The notes under the pieces are model-generated. The model was not told the DNA's origin and made no database searches. It saw nothing but the letters and a program-made list of their open reading frames with translations. From Hyphomicrobiales bacterium (GTDB lineage: Bacteria > Pseudomonadota > Alphaproteobacteria > Rhizobiales > Xanthobacteraceae): a DNA stretch of 64,000 bases. Location of the stretch: positions 1 through 64,000 of the forward strand of contig WHTM01000011.1 of NCBI GenBank assembly GCA_009377755.1, given 5' to 3'. Positions within the stretch are counted from its first letter, which is position 1. Each line of letters begins with the position of its first letter. Of this stretch, positions 36,529 through 45,861 are shown one piece after another. The position numbers and the translations under genes are program-made.

Positions 36529-37359
36529 TCAACTCGTCTTCTGGCCGGAAAGCACAACAACTTCACGCCGCAGGGCGGCGATGTCGTTCTGTATCTTGCG
36601 GATTTCCGCCAGCACGTTCGTCGCTTCTTCGTGGATGATGTCGCGCTCCGCCGCCATCTCCTCGTCGACCGCTTTCTGATGCTCACTCTGCATGGCGTTG
36701 ACGACCACACCGATGAACAAGTTGAGCACCGCGAAGGTGGTAACCACGATGTAGGGCACGAAGAAGGCCCAGGCATAGGGAAACTTCTGCATCACCGGCC
36801 GGACGATTCCCATCGACCAGCTTTCCAGCGTCATGATCTGGAACAGCGAATAGGCCGAGGCGCCGATGGAGCCGAACCAGTCCGGGAACTCTGCGCCGAA
36901 CAGCTGTGTCGCCATCACCGAGAACACATAATACAGCACCGCCAGCAGCATCACGATCGAGCCCATGCCCGGCAACGCCGCGATCAGCCCGCCGACAACG
37001 CGGCGCAGCGACGGCATGGTGGTGATCAGCCGCAGAACCCGCAGAACGCGCAGCGTGCGCAGCACCGAGAATGCCTCGGTCGCCGGGGCCAGCGCGATGC
37101 CGACGACCACGAAGTCGAAGACGCTCCAGGGGTCGCGGAAAAAGTGCAGGCGGAACACGACGATTCGTGCGGCAATCTCGACCACGAAGATCGCCAGGAT
37201 GATATGGTCGAGGGCTTCCAGCATGGGACCGAATGCCTGCATGGCACGGTGGCTGGTCTCCAGACCCAGAATCACGGCGTTGATGACGATCAGTGCCGTG
37301 ACCGCGCGCTCGGTGCGCGGGTCGGTGACAATTCTGCGAAGGTGCTCGATCAAGGTCAT
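36529..37359 (-). CDS. Bacterial voltage-gated sodium channel (BacNaV), paralogue 2
   Basis: The 276-residue protein has the same architecture as its neighbour: S4 with SVLRTLRVLRVLRLI, filter TLESWSMGIVRPV, S6, then a C-terminal coiled coil (ERDIIHEEATNVLAEIRKIQ). S4-S6 is nearly identical to paralogue 1, whereas S1-S2 and the tail differ, so specialisation or mixed tetramers are possible. The ATG at 37359 was chosen because DPRTER follows at the same spacing as in the paralogue; the frame extends 23 codons upstream. Confidence 0.92.
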   Translation of the reverse strand: MTLIEHLRRIVTDPRTERAVTALIVINAVILGLETSHRAMQAFGPMLEALDHIILAIFVVEIAARIVVFRLHFFRDPWSVFDFVVVGIALAPATEAFSVLRTLRVLRVLRLITTMPSLRRVVGGLIAALPGMGSIVMLLAVLYYVFSVMATQLFGAEFPDWFGSIGASAYSLFQIMTLESWSMGIVRPVMQKFPYAWAFFVPYIVVTTFAVLNLFIGVVVNAMQSEHQKAVDEEMAAERDIIHEEATNVLAEIRKIQNDIAALRREVVVLSGQKTS

Positions 37360-37478
37360 TCCCAAAGGCCAGTCCGGCGAACGCAGACTATAGCGAATTG
37401 TGTCAAGCCGGTGGTGGCTGCGCGGCAACCCGTCGGCTCTTGCTCCCGGGTTTCGGCTGCGGCTATCCTGCTGCGCAC

Positions 37479-37553
37479 GCGGGCGTAGTTCAGTGGTAGA
37501 ACGTCAGCTTCCCAAGCTGAATGTCGTCGGTTCGATCCCGATCGCCCGCTCCA
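37479..37553 (+). tRNA. tRNA-Gly (anticodon CCC), CCA encoded
   Basis: The acceptor GCGGGCG pairs with CGCCCGC, followed by U73 and an encoded CCA. The D-loop reads AGTTCAGTGGTAGAA, the anticodon stem-loop CAGCTTCCCAAGCTG with CCC, and the T-loop GGTTCGATCCC. Length is 75 nt with CCA. Confidence 0.96.
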
Positions 37554-37627
37554 AGCCGGCTCCGGCTTGCCGCCTGGCGTGATCGGTCCTATGTGACGGA
37601 TGGAGCCGCTTCGCGCGAGATGTCCCG

Positions 37628-37789
37628 ATGACCGAGATCGCAACCTCCGATCGTTCCATGCCGCGTGCGGCCCTTGCGGTCGCCGGCTTGTTCGGCGTGC
37701 TCCTGGCCATCGCGGTTGCGCTGTGGGGCTACTATGGGACGGCGGTCTTCACCGAGATGATCCTTGCCGGCCTCGCGGCCTGCTTCTAA
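37628..37789 (+). CDS. Small single-helix membrane protein (53 aa)
   Basis: This short gene starts ATG 37628 and encodes a polar N-terminus (MTEIATSDRSMPRAA), one strong transmembrane helix (LFGVLLAIAVALWGYYGTAV) and ends FTEMILAGLAACF. I recall similar small proteins beside SCO1 genes in Bradyrhizobium relatives, but the family has no function I know. The stop lies one base before a repeat element and 86 bp before the SCO1 gene, so co-transcription is likely. Codon use (GC-rich third positions) resembles the neighbours. Confidence 0.7.
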   Translation: MTEIATSDRSMPRAALAVAGLFGVLLAIAVALWGYYGTAVFTEMILAGLAACF

Positions 37790-37790
37790 C

Positions 37791-37836
37791 GCATGATTCC
37801 GGAAAGTGGGAACCGGCTTTCGGGAAAAGATCATGC
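37791..37836. repeat. GCATGATC-type inverted repeat
   Basis: Ends GCATGATTCCGGAAA and TTTCGGGAAAAGATCATGC around GTGGGAACCGGC. It belongs to the family of 28165-28213. It lies one base after the stop of the small membrane protein. Confidence 0.85.
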
Positions 37837-37875
37837 GCCGATTCTAACCTCGCCGGGACCGAGGCCGCCGCAACC

Positions 37876-38472
37876 ATGACCGCCCGCACGACGCGCGTCA
37901 TTCTGATCCTGTCCGCCTTCGTGGTCGGCTTGGCGCTGGCCTTCGGCGTCGTCATGCTCGTTGCCGGGCGCGGCGCGGGGCCGATCACCCAGGCTTCCGC
38001 CGTCGGCGGGCCGTTCAGCCTCGTCGACGGCGGCGGCAAGATGGTCACCGACCGGGACATGAAGGGGAAGCCGTTCCTCGTCTTCTTCGGTTTCACGCAT
38101 TGCCCCGAAATCTGCCCGACCACGCTGTTCGAGGTCTCGGAGGTGTTTCGCCGGCTTGGCCCGGACGCCGACAAGGCGGCGGCCCTGTTCATCACCGTCG
38201 ATCCCGAACGCGATACGCCTGCGGTGATGAAGGACTACCTGGCGAGTTTCGACCCTCGCCTGCGCGGGTTGACCGGCGATCCCGAAGCGATCCAGGCGGT
38301 GCTCAGGAGCTACCGGGTCTATTCAAAGAAGGTATTGCTCGACGGCGGCGGCTACACCATGGACCACACCGCGCTGGTCTACCTGATGGACAAGGAGGGC
38401 AGGTTCGTCGCGCCCTTCAACGTCAAGCGCGGCGCCGAAGCGGCGGCGGCGGACTTGCGGAAGTATTTCTAG
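37876..38472 (+). CDS. SCO1/SenC family copper-binding protein
   Basis: SCO proteins deliver copper to the CuA site of cytochrome c oxidase or act as periplasmic thiol reductases. The 198-residue protein has an N-terminal anchor helix (VILILSAFVVGLALAFGVVM), a thioredoxin-like domain with the copper motif FTHCPEICPTT, and the third ligand histidine in YTMDHTALVYLMD. The true start is ATG 37876; the frame is open upstream through the small membrane-protein gene in another reading. Confidence 0.93.
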   Translation: MTARTTRVILILSAFVVGLALAFGVVMLVAGRGAGPITQASAVGGPFSLVDGGGKMVTDRDMKGKPFLVFFGFTHCPEICPTTLFEVSEVFRRLGPDADKAAALFITVDPERDTPAVMKDYLASFDPRLRGLTGDPEAIQAVLRSYRVYSKKVLLDGGGYTMDHTALVYLMDKEGRFVAPFNVKRGAEAAAADLRKYF

Positions 38473-38505
38473 AGCATGAACCCAAGAGCGCGGCGGCGCC
38501 GCGCA

Positions 38506-40437
38506 TCACGAGGAATTCGCCGCCTGCCGCCGCGCGCGCCGTGATGACCGGGCCAGGCCATGCTCGGTCTTGTTCCAGCGATACGGATCGCGCAGGAGTT
38601 CCAGCACGCCGCGCCACGCCGCCACCGACAACAGCATCCAGTGCGCCGGCGCAGCCGCGATCACCCAGGCGCTCGCCAAGAGGCCGCGCCGCGCGAGGCC
38701 CATCAGGCTGCCCAGGGCGTTGGCCGACAATCCGCCAATCAGCGCCAGCACATGCAAGCCGCCGAAGCTCGTGTCGAAGACCGGCTCACCGGAGACGAGG
38801 CGCGCGATCACGAGTGCGACGAACGCCGGATAGATCAGCGCCGCGAGCACATTGCCGCCGACCATGAGTTGGAAGATCGCAAATCCGGCAGGGCCGACGT
38901 CATGAAACAAGGCCGCTGGCGTGCGCATGTGCACCAGCCAAGTCTGCGACCACCCCTTGAACCAGCGTGCCCGCTGGCGGAGCCATGGCTTCCAGGATGC
39001 CGGTGCTTCCTCGTAGGTGGTCGACGCGATCACCGTCGAGCGATAACCGAATCGCGCGAGCCGCATGCCGAGGTCCGCATCCTCTGTCACATTGTACGGA
39101 TCCCACGCACCGATCGCACGCAGCGATTCGGTGCGGAAGTGATTCGACGAGCCGCCCAGCGGCAGCGGCAGGCGAAGGGCCGCAAGGCTCGGCAGCAGCA
39201 CGTCGAAATGCGCCGCGTATTCGGCGGTGAACATCCGCGCCAGCCAACTGTCGGCGGTGTTGTCGATGGTCAGCGCCGCCTGCACGCAGGCGAGGTCGCG
39301 GCTGTGCCTGAGAAAGGCGTCGAGCGCGGCCCGCAACTGGCCGGCCTCCGGCCGATCCTCGGCGTCGTAGATCACCGTGAACGTTCCGCGCGCGAACGGC
39401 AGCGCCGCGTTCAGCGCCTTAGGCTTGGTGCGCGGGCCAGCGGCCGGAGCGACGATGACCTCGAAGCGGGGTGTGAGCCTGAGCCGCGCGATTGCCGCGC
39501 GTGTCTCCAGGTCGTCGGCCTCGACCACCAGCTTGATGTCGAGTTTCTCGGGCGGCCAGTCGATGTGTCCAATCGATTCGACCAGATCGGCAACCGAGGC
39601 AGCCTCGCGATAGATCGCGGCAATGACGGTGTAGACCGGCAGATTCGCGTCGGTGACCGCCGTGGAGTGTTCCACGGTGGGTGCCCGGACGAATAGGCCG
39701 AGCAACCTCAGCGCCATCCAGGCGAGGAACAGGAGCGAAAATCCGATGTTGATCGCCATCAGCGCTTCGTTTGGCGCGGTGACGAATGCGGCGGTTATGA
39801 ATGCAGCAATCACCGCCCACCAATGCCCGGCGGCCGAGCCGGCTCTCGGCGCAGCCGACAGCAGCGGCGTGGCGGTTCGCAAGGTGTCGGCGGCACGTGC
39901 ACCCCACGCGGCGCCGCAATGCCGAACGACGAACGCATGCAGACGCTGTGCTGTCGTTACGCGAAACCAGCGACGCAACTCCGGATCGCTGGCGGTAAGC
40001 TGCAGCAGCCGACGCGCCGCCGTGCCGCGTGGGGCGACAACGTGGATCGTTTCACCGTTGACGTGGAGGGAAAGGATGCCGGCCGCGGCTGCATCGAGCA
40101 TCCGGTCGTCATCGACCGGACAGGCCGCGCGGGGAATTCGGTCGAGCGGCTCGAACGGAATTCCGCTCGCGAGTGCGTAGCTGCGCAGATAGTCGTCATC
40201 GCTGATGGTGCCTTCGGTGACGAGCACGCGGTCGGCGCCGATGCCCAGAGCAGCGGCGCGCCACTCGGCGTGTGCAAGGATGGCCGCCGGAAGGCGGTGG
40301 CGCAGCATATCCAATTCCGGAAAAGCCGACCGCCGCCGCTGCGCATAGCGATGGGAAGTGAACGCTGTGCGGGCGTGCCCCACAGGTTGCAGACGATCGG
40401 AGGCGAAGCGGACCGCCGCTCCGTCATGGCCACGCAT
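38506..40437 (-). CDS. Glycosyltransferase family 2 membrane protein
   Basis: The 643-residue protein has an N-terminal region related to type II secretion ATPase/GspE N-domains (TEGTISDDDYLRSYALASGI, as in many beta-glycan synthases), two helices (~203-250), a GT-A domain with PVYTVIAAIYREAASVADLV, the aspartates in VVEADDLETR and VIYDAEDRPE, TEDADLGMRLARFGY and the QxxRW motif QRARWFKGW, then C-terminal helices. Such processive transferases make extracellular polysaccharide. No partner genes are nearby. The polymer is unknown. Confidence 0.87.
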   Translation of the reverse strand: MRGHDGAAVRFASDRLQPVGHARTAFTSHRYAQRRRSAFPELDMLRHRLPAAILAHAEWRAAALGIGADRVLVTEGTISDDDYLRSYALASGIPFEPLDRIPRAACPVDDDRMLDAAAAGILSLHVNGETIHVVAPRGTAARRLLQLTASDPELRRWFRVTTAQRLHAFVVRHCGAAWGARAADTLRTATPLLSAAPRAGSAAGHWWAVIAAFITAAFVTAPNEALMAINIGFSLLFLAWMALRLLGLFVRAPTVEHSTAVTDANLPVYTVIAAIYREAASVADLVESIGHIDWPPEKLDIKLVVEADDLETRAAIARLRLTPRFEVIVAPAAGPRTKPKALNAALPFARGTFTVIYDAEDRPEAGQLRAALDAFLRHSRDLACVQAALTIDNTADSWLARMFTAEYAAHFDVLLPSLAALRLPLPLGGSSNHFRTESLRAIGAWDPYNVTEDADLGMRLARFGYRSTVIASTTYEEAPASWKPWLRQRARWFKGWSQTWLVHMRTPAALFHDVGPAGFAIFQLMVGGNVLAALIYPAFVALVIARLVSGEPVFDTSFGGLHVLALIGGLSANALGSLMGLARRGLLASAWVIAAAPAHWMLLSVAAWRGVLELLRDPYRWNKTEHGLARSSRRARRQAANSS

Positions 40438-40736
40438 ACATCGTCCCCCCAGCCCCCGGGCTCAGCTTCCCGTTGTTCTCCTTCCAGAAGCGGCCTAGAG
40501 TAGCGGTACAGCTTTCTGGTGTGAAGGTCTGACGGTTCCCTTTTTTGCATATCTCGGGCCGGATCCCTCGCCGACGACCGCAGCGGTCACCGGTGCAATT
40601 GTCGGTCGCCGTGTCGTGCAACCTTGTCAGGCGGCCGTGTCACCGGTCTCGAAGCTTGGGCCGGAGGGTGGCCGGCACCCTCCGTTGACCCGGAACGGCG
40701 CGGCCTTTAGGGTTTCGCGCTTTCCGAGGAAGGGAC

Positions 40737-41486
40737 ATGAAGATTCTGGTGCCCGTGAAACGGGTGGTCGACTACAACGTCAAAATCCGGGTGAAGGCGG
40801 ACGGTTCGGGCGTAGAGCTCGCCAACGTCAAGATGTCGATGAACCCGTTCGATGAGATCGCCGTCGAGGAAGCGTTGCGGCTCAAGGAGGCGGGGAAGGC
40901 GACCGAGATCGTCTGCGTCTCCATTGGTCCGGCGCAGGCCAGCGAGACGATCCGCACCGGCCTCGCCATGGGCGCCGACCGCGGCATCCTGGTCAAGACC
41001 GATACGGCGCTGGAACCGCTCGCCGTCGCCAAAGTCCTCAAGGCAATCGTCGAGGCCGAGCAGCCTGGCCTGGTCATCCTCGGCAAGCAGGCGATCGACG
41101 ACGACAGCAACCAGACCGGACAGATGCTCGCGGCGCTGCTCGGCTGGCCGCAAGGAACCTTCGCCTCGAAGATCGTGATCGAGGGAGACGAGATCGCCGT
41201 CACCCGCGAGGTCGATGGCGGCCTGCAGACGGTGCGGCTCAAGACGCCGGCCATCGTGACCACCGACCTGCGCCTCAACGAGCCGCGCTATGCAAGCCTT
41301 CCAAACATCATGAAGGCGAAGAAGAAGCCGATCGACGAAAAGACGCCCGCCGACTACGGCGTTGACGTCAAGCCGCGGCTGGAGGTGCTCAAGACCGTCG
41401 AGCCGCCGCGCCGCAAGGCCGGGATCAAGGTCACGTCGGCCGCCGACCTGGTGGGCAAGCTCAAGAACGAAGCCGGGGTGCTGTGA
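40737..41486 (+). CDS. etfB: Electron transfer flavoprotein subunit beta
   Basis: EtfB with EtfA transfers electrons from acyl-CoA dehydrogenases to ETF-ubiquinone oxidoreductase. The 249-residue protein has [20 protein letters not shown] at the start, the AMP-binding region [19 protein letters not shown], and the recognition loop [18 protein letters not shown]. It starts 299 bp downstream of the divergent glycosyltransferase; that gap shows no other gene. Its stop overlaps the etfA start (TGATG). Confidence 0.96.
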   Translation: MKILVPVKRVVDYNVKIRVKADGSGVELANVKMSMNPFDEIAVEEALRLKEAGKATEIVCVSIGPAQASETIRTGLAMGADRGILVKTDTALEPLAVAKVLKAIVEAEQPGLVILGKQAIDDDSNQTGQMLAALLGWPQGTFASKIVIEGDEIAVTREVDGGLQTVRLKTPAIVTTDLRLNEPRYASLPNIMKAKKKPIDEKTPADYGVDVKPRLEVLKTVEPPRRKAGIKVTSAADLVGKLKNEAGVL

Positions 41487-42430
41487 TGGCGACGCTGCTT
41501 CTCGCCGAGCACGACAACAATGCCCTCAAGGACGCCACGGCGAAGGCGCTCACCGCCGCCAGGGCGCTCGGCGCCGAGGTCGACGTGCTGGTAGCCGGGC
41601 AAGGGTGCCGGGGCGCCGCGGAAGCCGCCGCCAAGCTCGATGGTGTCCGTAAAGTGCTGCTCGCCGACGCACCGATCTATGCGCACCAGCTTGCCGAGCC
41701 GCTGGCCGCCCTTCTGGTGTCGCTCGCCAAGGATTACGATGCGCTGGTCGCGCCGGCAACGACCAGCGGCAAGAACGTGATGCCGCGGGTGGCGGCATTG
41801 CTCGACGTGATGCAGATCTCCGACATCCTGAAGGTCCAGGCCCCCGATACGTTCGAGCGGCCGATCTACGCCGGCAACGCCATCCAGACGGTGCGCTCGA
41901 CCGATGCCAAGAAGGTCATCACGGTGCGCACCGCGGCATTCCCGGCGGTGGGCGAGGGCGGTTCGGCGCCGATCGAGCCCGTCGCGACGGCCGCGGACCC
42001 GGGATCGTCGACGTTCGTCGGCGAGGAGCTGTCGAAGCTTGAGCGGCCGGAACTGACCGCGGCGAAGGTCATCATCTCCGGCGGCCGGGCGATGCAGAGC
42101 CGGGAGAATTTCTCCAAGTACATAGAGCCGGTTGCCGACAAGCTCGGCGCCGCGGTCGGCGCCTCGCGCGCCGCCGTCGATGCCGGATATGCTCCCAACG
42201 ACTGGCAGGTGGGCCAGACGGGGAAGGTCGTGGCGCCCGAACTCTACATCGCGGTTGGTATTTCCGGCGCCATCCAGCACCTTGCCGGAATGAAGGATTC
42301 CAAGGTCATTGTCGCCATCAACAAGGACGAGGAGGCGCCAATCTTTCAGGTCGCCGACTACGGCCTGGTGGGCGACCTTTTCAAGGTGCTGCCGGAACTG
42401 GCGGAAGAGCTTGCCAAGCTCGGCCGGTGA
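41486..42430 (+). CDS. etfA: Electron transfer flavoprotein subunit alpha
   Basis: EtfA carries the FAD of the electron transfer flavoprotein. The 314-residue protein has the C-terminal FAD-binding signature [20 protein letters not shown] and then [20 protein letters not shown], preceded by [16 protein letters not shown]. The ATG at 41486 shares its first base with the etfB stop; a GTG one codon earlier is possible. A 3-hydroxybutyryl-CoA dehydrogenase gene follows after 85 bp, consistent with a role in fatty-acid or butanoate oxidation. Confidence 0.96.
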   Translation: MATLLLAEHDNNALKDATAKALTAARALGAEVDVLVAGQGCRGAAEAAAKLDGVRKVLLADAPIYAHQLAEPLAALLVSLAKDYDALVAPATTSGKNVMPRVAALLDVMQISDILKVQAPDTFERPIYAGNAIQTVRSTDAKKVITVRTAAFPAVGEGGSAPIEPVATAADPGSSTFVGEELSKLERPELTAAKVIISGGRAMQSRENFSKYIEPVADKLGAAVGASRAAVDAGYAPNDWQVGQTGKVVAPELYIAVGISGAIQHLAGMKDSKVIVAINKDEEAPIFQVADYGLVGDLFKVLPELAEELAKLGR

Positions 42431-42515
42431 GACAACGTTGCGGCTCCTCATTCGTGGCCAGCTAGGTTAAAATTCTGACGTACGGCGTGCACGCGGGATT
42501 GATCGGATAGGCACA

Positions 42516-43397
42516 ATGTCCCTGACTATTCGCAACATCGGTGTCATCGGCGCCGGTCAGATGGGCAACGGCATTGCCCATGTCTGCGCGCTTGCCGGCT
42601 ACGCGGTGCGGCTCAACGACCTCTCGCCCGATCGCATCCGCGCCGGCCTTGCCACCATCAACGGCAACATGGCGCGCCAGGTCGGCAAGCAGATCATCGC
42701 CGAGAACGACCGCAAGGCCGCGCTGGAGCGGATCGAGGCTGCGGAATCGATCGAGGCGCTCGCCCAGTGCGATCTCGTGATCGAGACCGCCACCGAGAAG
42801 GAAGACGTCAAGCGCAAGATCTTCAATGCGCTCTGCGCCTCGCTCAAGCCCGAAGCGATCATCGGCACCAATACATCATCGATCTCGATCACGCGGCTGG
42901 CGGCCTCGACCGACCGGCCAGAAAAATTTATCGGCATCCATTTCATGAACCCGGTGCCGCTGATGGAGCTGGTGGAGCTGATCCGCGGCATCGCCACCGA
43001 CGATCCGACCTTCGAGACGACCCGCGAGTTCGTCACGACCCTGGGCAAGACCATCGCGGTGGCCGAGGATTTCCCGGCCTTCATCGTCAATCGCATTCTC
43101 CTGCCGATGATCAACGAGGCGATCTACACCCTCTACGAGGGCGTGGGCACGGTGCAATCGATCGACACGGCGATGCGGCTCGGTGCGCACCACCCCATGG
43201 GGCCGCTGGAGCTTGCCGACTTCATCGGCCTCGACACCTGCCTGTCGGTGATGCAGGTGCTGTACGAGGGGCTGGCGGATTCCAAGTACCGCCCCTGTCC
43301 GCTGCTGGTGAAATACGTCGAGGCCGGCTGGCTCGGCCGTAAGACGCAGCGCGGCTTCTACGATTATCGCGGCGACAAGCCCGTGCCGACGCGGTAA
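42516..43397 (+). CDS. hbd: 3-hydroxybutyryl-CoA dehydrogenase
   Basis: This enzyme interconverts 3-hydroxybutyryl-CoA and acetoacetyl-CoA with NAD(P). The 293-residue protein has the NAD-binding motif GVIGAGQMGNGIAHVCALAG, the signature HFMNPVPLMELVELIRG with the catalytic histidine, and GFIVNR-like DFPAFIVNRILLPMINEA. The C-terminal domain ends with GRKTQRGFYDYRGDKP, typical of the family. It follows etfBA on the same strand. Confidence 0.95.
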   Translation: MSLTIRNIGVIGAGQMGNGIAHVCALAGYAVRLNDLSPDRIRAGLATINGNMARQVGKQIIAENDRKAALERIEAAESIEALAQCDLVIETATEKEDVKRKIFNALCASLKPEAIIGTNTSSISITRLAASTDRPEKFIGIHFMNPVPLMELVELIRGIATDDPTFETTREFVTTLGKTIAVAEDFPAFIVNRILLPMINEAIYTLYEGVGTVQSIDTAMRLGAHHPMGPLELADFIGLDTCLSVMQVLYEGLADSKYRPCPLLVKYVEAGWLGRKTQRGFYDYRGDKPVPTR

Positions 43398-43410
43398 TCA
43401 GCGCCGCACC

Positions 43411-43508
43411 CCCGTTCATTCCCGCGCAAAGCGCGAATCCAGAAGCCACGTGTCAAAGCATCTCGGCTCTTTGGCCCTGGGTCCCCGCTTTCCGCGGGGA
43501 CGAACGGG
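43411..43508. repeat. REP-like inverted repeat between hbd and GST genes
   Basis: The ends CCCGTTCATTCCCGCG and CGCGGGGACGAACGGG pair imperfectly; the right part (GGGTCCCCGCTTTCCGCGGGG) matches the palindromes at 3852-3938 and 7908-7993. It lies between convergent genes and may be a shared terminator. Confidence 0.7.
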
Positions 43509-43534
43509 ATCGGCTGAATTACGTCCTCGGCTTC

Positions 43535-44170
43535 TTACGCCGCCGCAGCGGCAGGCGCCGGGGCTGTTTCGCGCCACGCCGGCAGCGCCGAGACGCGGGC
43601 GAACCAGTCGCGTACGTGCTGGTAAGGTGCCAACGGCAGTTCGGCGGGTTCCGCCAGGAACAGCGGTACCGCTACTGAGAAGTCTGCAAGCGTTAGGCGG
43701 TCGCCGACCAGGTAGGTCTGCTTCGAGAGGTGGGCGTCGAGCACGGAGGCCTCGCGGTTGAAGCAGTCCGTCGCCCTGGCCACGATCGCGGCATCGGGCG
43801 CGCCGATGTTGAGGACACGCTTAACCGCCCGCTGGAAGATCAGCGGTCCGCAGGCCTCGGTACCCCAGTGCGCGAGCTGCCAGCTCTGCCAGCGCATGAT
43901 ATCGGCGCGAATGCGCGCGTCGTCAGGCCACAGCGGGCTTGCGTTGCAGCCAGCGAGGTACTGCATGATCGCGTTCGACTCCCAGAGGACCAGATCGCCG
44001 TCGACCAGCACGGGAGCGCGCCCGGTCGGATTGAGCGCGAGGTACTCCGGCGTGCGCTGCTGGCCCGCGGCGAGATCGACCAGCTCGAAATCGACCGGAA
44101 TGCCAAGATGGGCAATGACGGCGCGGACCTTCCAGGTGTTTGGCGATGGCGGAAATCCGTAGAGCTTCAT
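43535..44170 (-). CDS. Glutathione S-transferase family protein
   Basis: The 211-residue protein has a thioredoxin-like N-terminal domain (MKLYGFPPSPNTWKVRAVIA, cis-proline and glutathione contacts in NPTGRAPVLVDGDLVLWESNAIMQYL) and an all-helical C-terminal domain with the capping-box VGDRLTLADFSVAV. Such proteins conjugate glutathione or reduce peroxides. It lies downstream of the AHSA1 gene on the same strand, 23 bp apart, so it is probably co-expressed with the ArsR/AHSA1 pair. Confidence 0.92.
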   Translation of the reverse strand: MKLYGFPPSPNTWKVRAVIAHLGIPVDFELVDLAAGQQRTPEYLALNPTGRAPVLVDGDLVLWESNAIMQYLAGCNASPLWPDDARIRADIMRWQSWQLAHWGTEACGPLIFQRAVKRVLNIGAPDAAIVARATDCFNREASVLDAHLSKQTYLVGDRLTLADFSVAVPLFLAEPAELPLAPYQHVRDWFARVSALPAWRETAPAPAAAAA

Positions 44171-44193
44171 GGTCGTCTCCCTTGCTTGGTGAA

Positions 44194-44628
44194 CTAAAGG
44201 CTTGGCAGCATTTGCGCGAGACGATCCAGGATCGGGCTCCAGCCGGCCTGATGCCGGTCGCGCGCGGCTTCGTCAAAGAACCGATCGTGCGTCAGCGTCA
44301 GCAGTGTGCCATCCCCGTTGCTCTTGAGCGCGATGGTCACCAGCGATTGCCGCTCCGGCGTGCCGCGCCACGCCCATGTGAAGACCAGCTTTTCGTCCGG
44401 CACGACCTCGCGGAATGTTCCGCTCACGTCATGCTCCTCGCCGCCGGCAGAGCGAACGACGATGCGATACCGCCCTCCAACTCGGGCATCGCTTTCCGTG
44501 AGCACTGGTTCCGCATTCGGTGGCAGGAACCACTGCTTCAGCTTTTCCGGGTCCGTCCAGGCGCTGAAGACTTTTCCCGGCGATGCGTTAAGCCGGCGCT
44601 TGATGGTGAGGCTTGGTTTGGCGGACAT
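44194..44628 (-). CDS. SRPBCC (AHSA1-like) domain protein
   Basis: The 144-residue protein is a START-like fold of the AHSA1 type: TIKRRLNASPGKVFSAWTDP, LKQWFLPPN, VGGRYRIVV and the C-terminal helix. These proteins bind hydrophobic ligands and are commonly encoded with an ArsR repressor, as here. The start overlaps the end of the ArsR gene by 91 bases in another frame, so translation is likely coupled. Confidence 0.9.
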   Translation of the reverse strand: MSAKPSLTIKRRLNASPGKVFSAWTDPEKLKQWFLPPNAEPVLTESDARVGGRYRIVVRSAGGEEHDVSGTFREVVPDEKLVFTWAWRGTPERQSLVTIALKSNGDGTLLTLTHDRFFDEAARDRHQAGWSPILDRLAQMLPSL

Positions 44629-44954
44629 GGCTCCTCCACAAAGGCGGCAAGGCGATCAAGTCGCTCGGACCAGAAGCGTTGGTAGCGATTGAGCCAGTCC
44701 ACGGCCTGTTCCATCGGCGCACCGGTTAGCTTGCAGGCGACCGTGCGGCCAGACTTGCTCCGTGTGATCAGGCCGGCGTCGGACAGCACGTCGAGATGCT
44801 TCATGACGGCGGGCAGCGATACCGAAAACGGCCGCGCCAGCTCGCTGACCGATAGCTGCCCCGCCTCGCCCAAGCGCGTCACCAATGCGCGGCGGGTCGG
44901 GTCCGCGAGCGCGGCAAAAACACGATCCAGTGGTTCGGTACGATAGTTAACCAT
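44538..44954 (-). CDS. ArsR-family transcriptional repressor
   Basis: The 138-residue protein has the winged helix of ArsR regulators (FAALADPTRRALVTRLGEAG, SVSELARPFSVSLPAVMKHL, and the wing LITRSKSGRTVACKL). No metal-binding cysteine pair is present, so it belongs to the ligand- or protein-controlled type that partners AHSA1 proteins. Residues after ~110 (EEPCPPNQASPSS...) are read from the overlapping AHSA1 gene and are probably a tail without a fold of its own. The 241-bp gap to tlpA shows no gene. Confidence 0.88.
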   Translation of the reverse strand: MVNYRTEPLDRVFAALADPTRRALVTRLGEAGQLSVSELARPFSVSLPAVMKHLDVLSDAGLITRSKSGRTVACKLTGAPMEQAVDWLNRYQRFWSERLDRLAAFVEEPCPPNQASPSSAGLTHRREKSSAPGRTRKS

Positions 44955-45195
44955 TAGGTTTAGTGTTAGGCCACCAGGACGGCGCCGTCAATAGCCAGTG
45001 CATTGGCATCCGCACCGAATCGTTAGGCCTTAGGCTTTTGTTGATGACGGCGAGATAGCCTTGGCCCGGAGGAGACTGCCACGGCTGATGCAGATCATGG
45101 CCGAACTGGCGGCAAAGGCCTCGTGGGCCCGCACGCAGAAAGAGCTGAAGGCCCTGGCGAAAAGCCTCACGGTTAACAACTGGTGTGATCGCCAC

Positions 45196-45861
45196 TTACC
45201 CCCGTATCGCCTCTTCGACGAGTTTCACGGCGTCCTCGCTCGCCCATTCCACCGGTCCGGCCAGGTATCCGATCTCGCAGCCGGCGCCATCAATCAGAAT
45301 GCTGGTCGGCAGTCCGACGGCGCGGCCGACCATCTTCAGATCCTGGAACACCTTGGCGCTCGGATCGGCGTAGTAGCCGAGCCGGGTGATGCCGACCTCC
45401 CTGAGCCAGGTTTTCGGCTTCTCCGGGTCGCGGATGTCGATATTAAGGGCGACGACCTCGAATTTCGGACCGCCGAGCTTCTGCTGCAGGGCGTCCAGCG
45501 CGGGCATCTCCTTGCGGCAGGGCACGCACCAGGTCGCCCAGAGATTGAGGAGCACGGTGCGTCCGCGCCATTCCGTGAGCGAATGGATCTTCCCCGAGGC
45601 GTCCACGAATGCCAGGTTCGGGATCGCCAGGGCTTTCGTGGCCGGCGAGACCGCCGCCACGTCGCCGGTGGCCAGCGGCGCCAGTTGCTGCGCCTTCTGC
45701 ACCGCCGGCTGGCACGCCGCGGCCGCGCCCGGATTGCCTGTCAGGGTCGCAATCCCGTATACCGCCGCCAGCCCGGCGCCGATCCCGGCAATGCCGCCCA
45801 GGATCACGACGGCAAGCCGCTTCTTGGCGTAACGTCCGGCGGTATCGGGACTGGAAATCAT
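45196..45861 (-). CDS. tlpA: TlpA family thiol-disulfide reductase
   Basis: This is a membrane-anchored periplasmic thioredoxin that reduces partner proteins, including the CuA site of cytochrome oxidase in Bradyrhizobium. The 221-residue protein has an N-terminal anchor ([20 protein letters not shown]), a long linker, and a thioredoxin domain with [18 protein letters not shown] (active site WCVPC) and a cis-proline in [10 protein letters not shown]. The extra cysteines C50 and C205 lie outside the active site. It diverges from argH with only 24 bp between the starts. Confidence 0.92.
   Translation of the reverse strand: MISSPDTAGRYAKKRLAVVILGGIAGIGAGLAAVYGIATLTGNPGAAAACQPAVQKAQQLAPLATGDVAAVSPATKALAIPNLAFVDASGKIHSLTEWRGRTVLLNLWATWCVPCRKEMPALDALQQKLGGPKFEVVALNIDIRDPEKPKTWLREVGITRLGYYADPSAKVFQDLKMVGRAVGLPTSILIDGAGCEIGYLAGPVEWASEDAVKLVEEAIRG

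Noticed and set aside
45061-45185. Short plus-strand frame before tlpA ([20 protein letters not shown])
   Set aside because: It looks helical but lacks a clear start and runs on antisense into tlpA; evidence is too weak for a gene.
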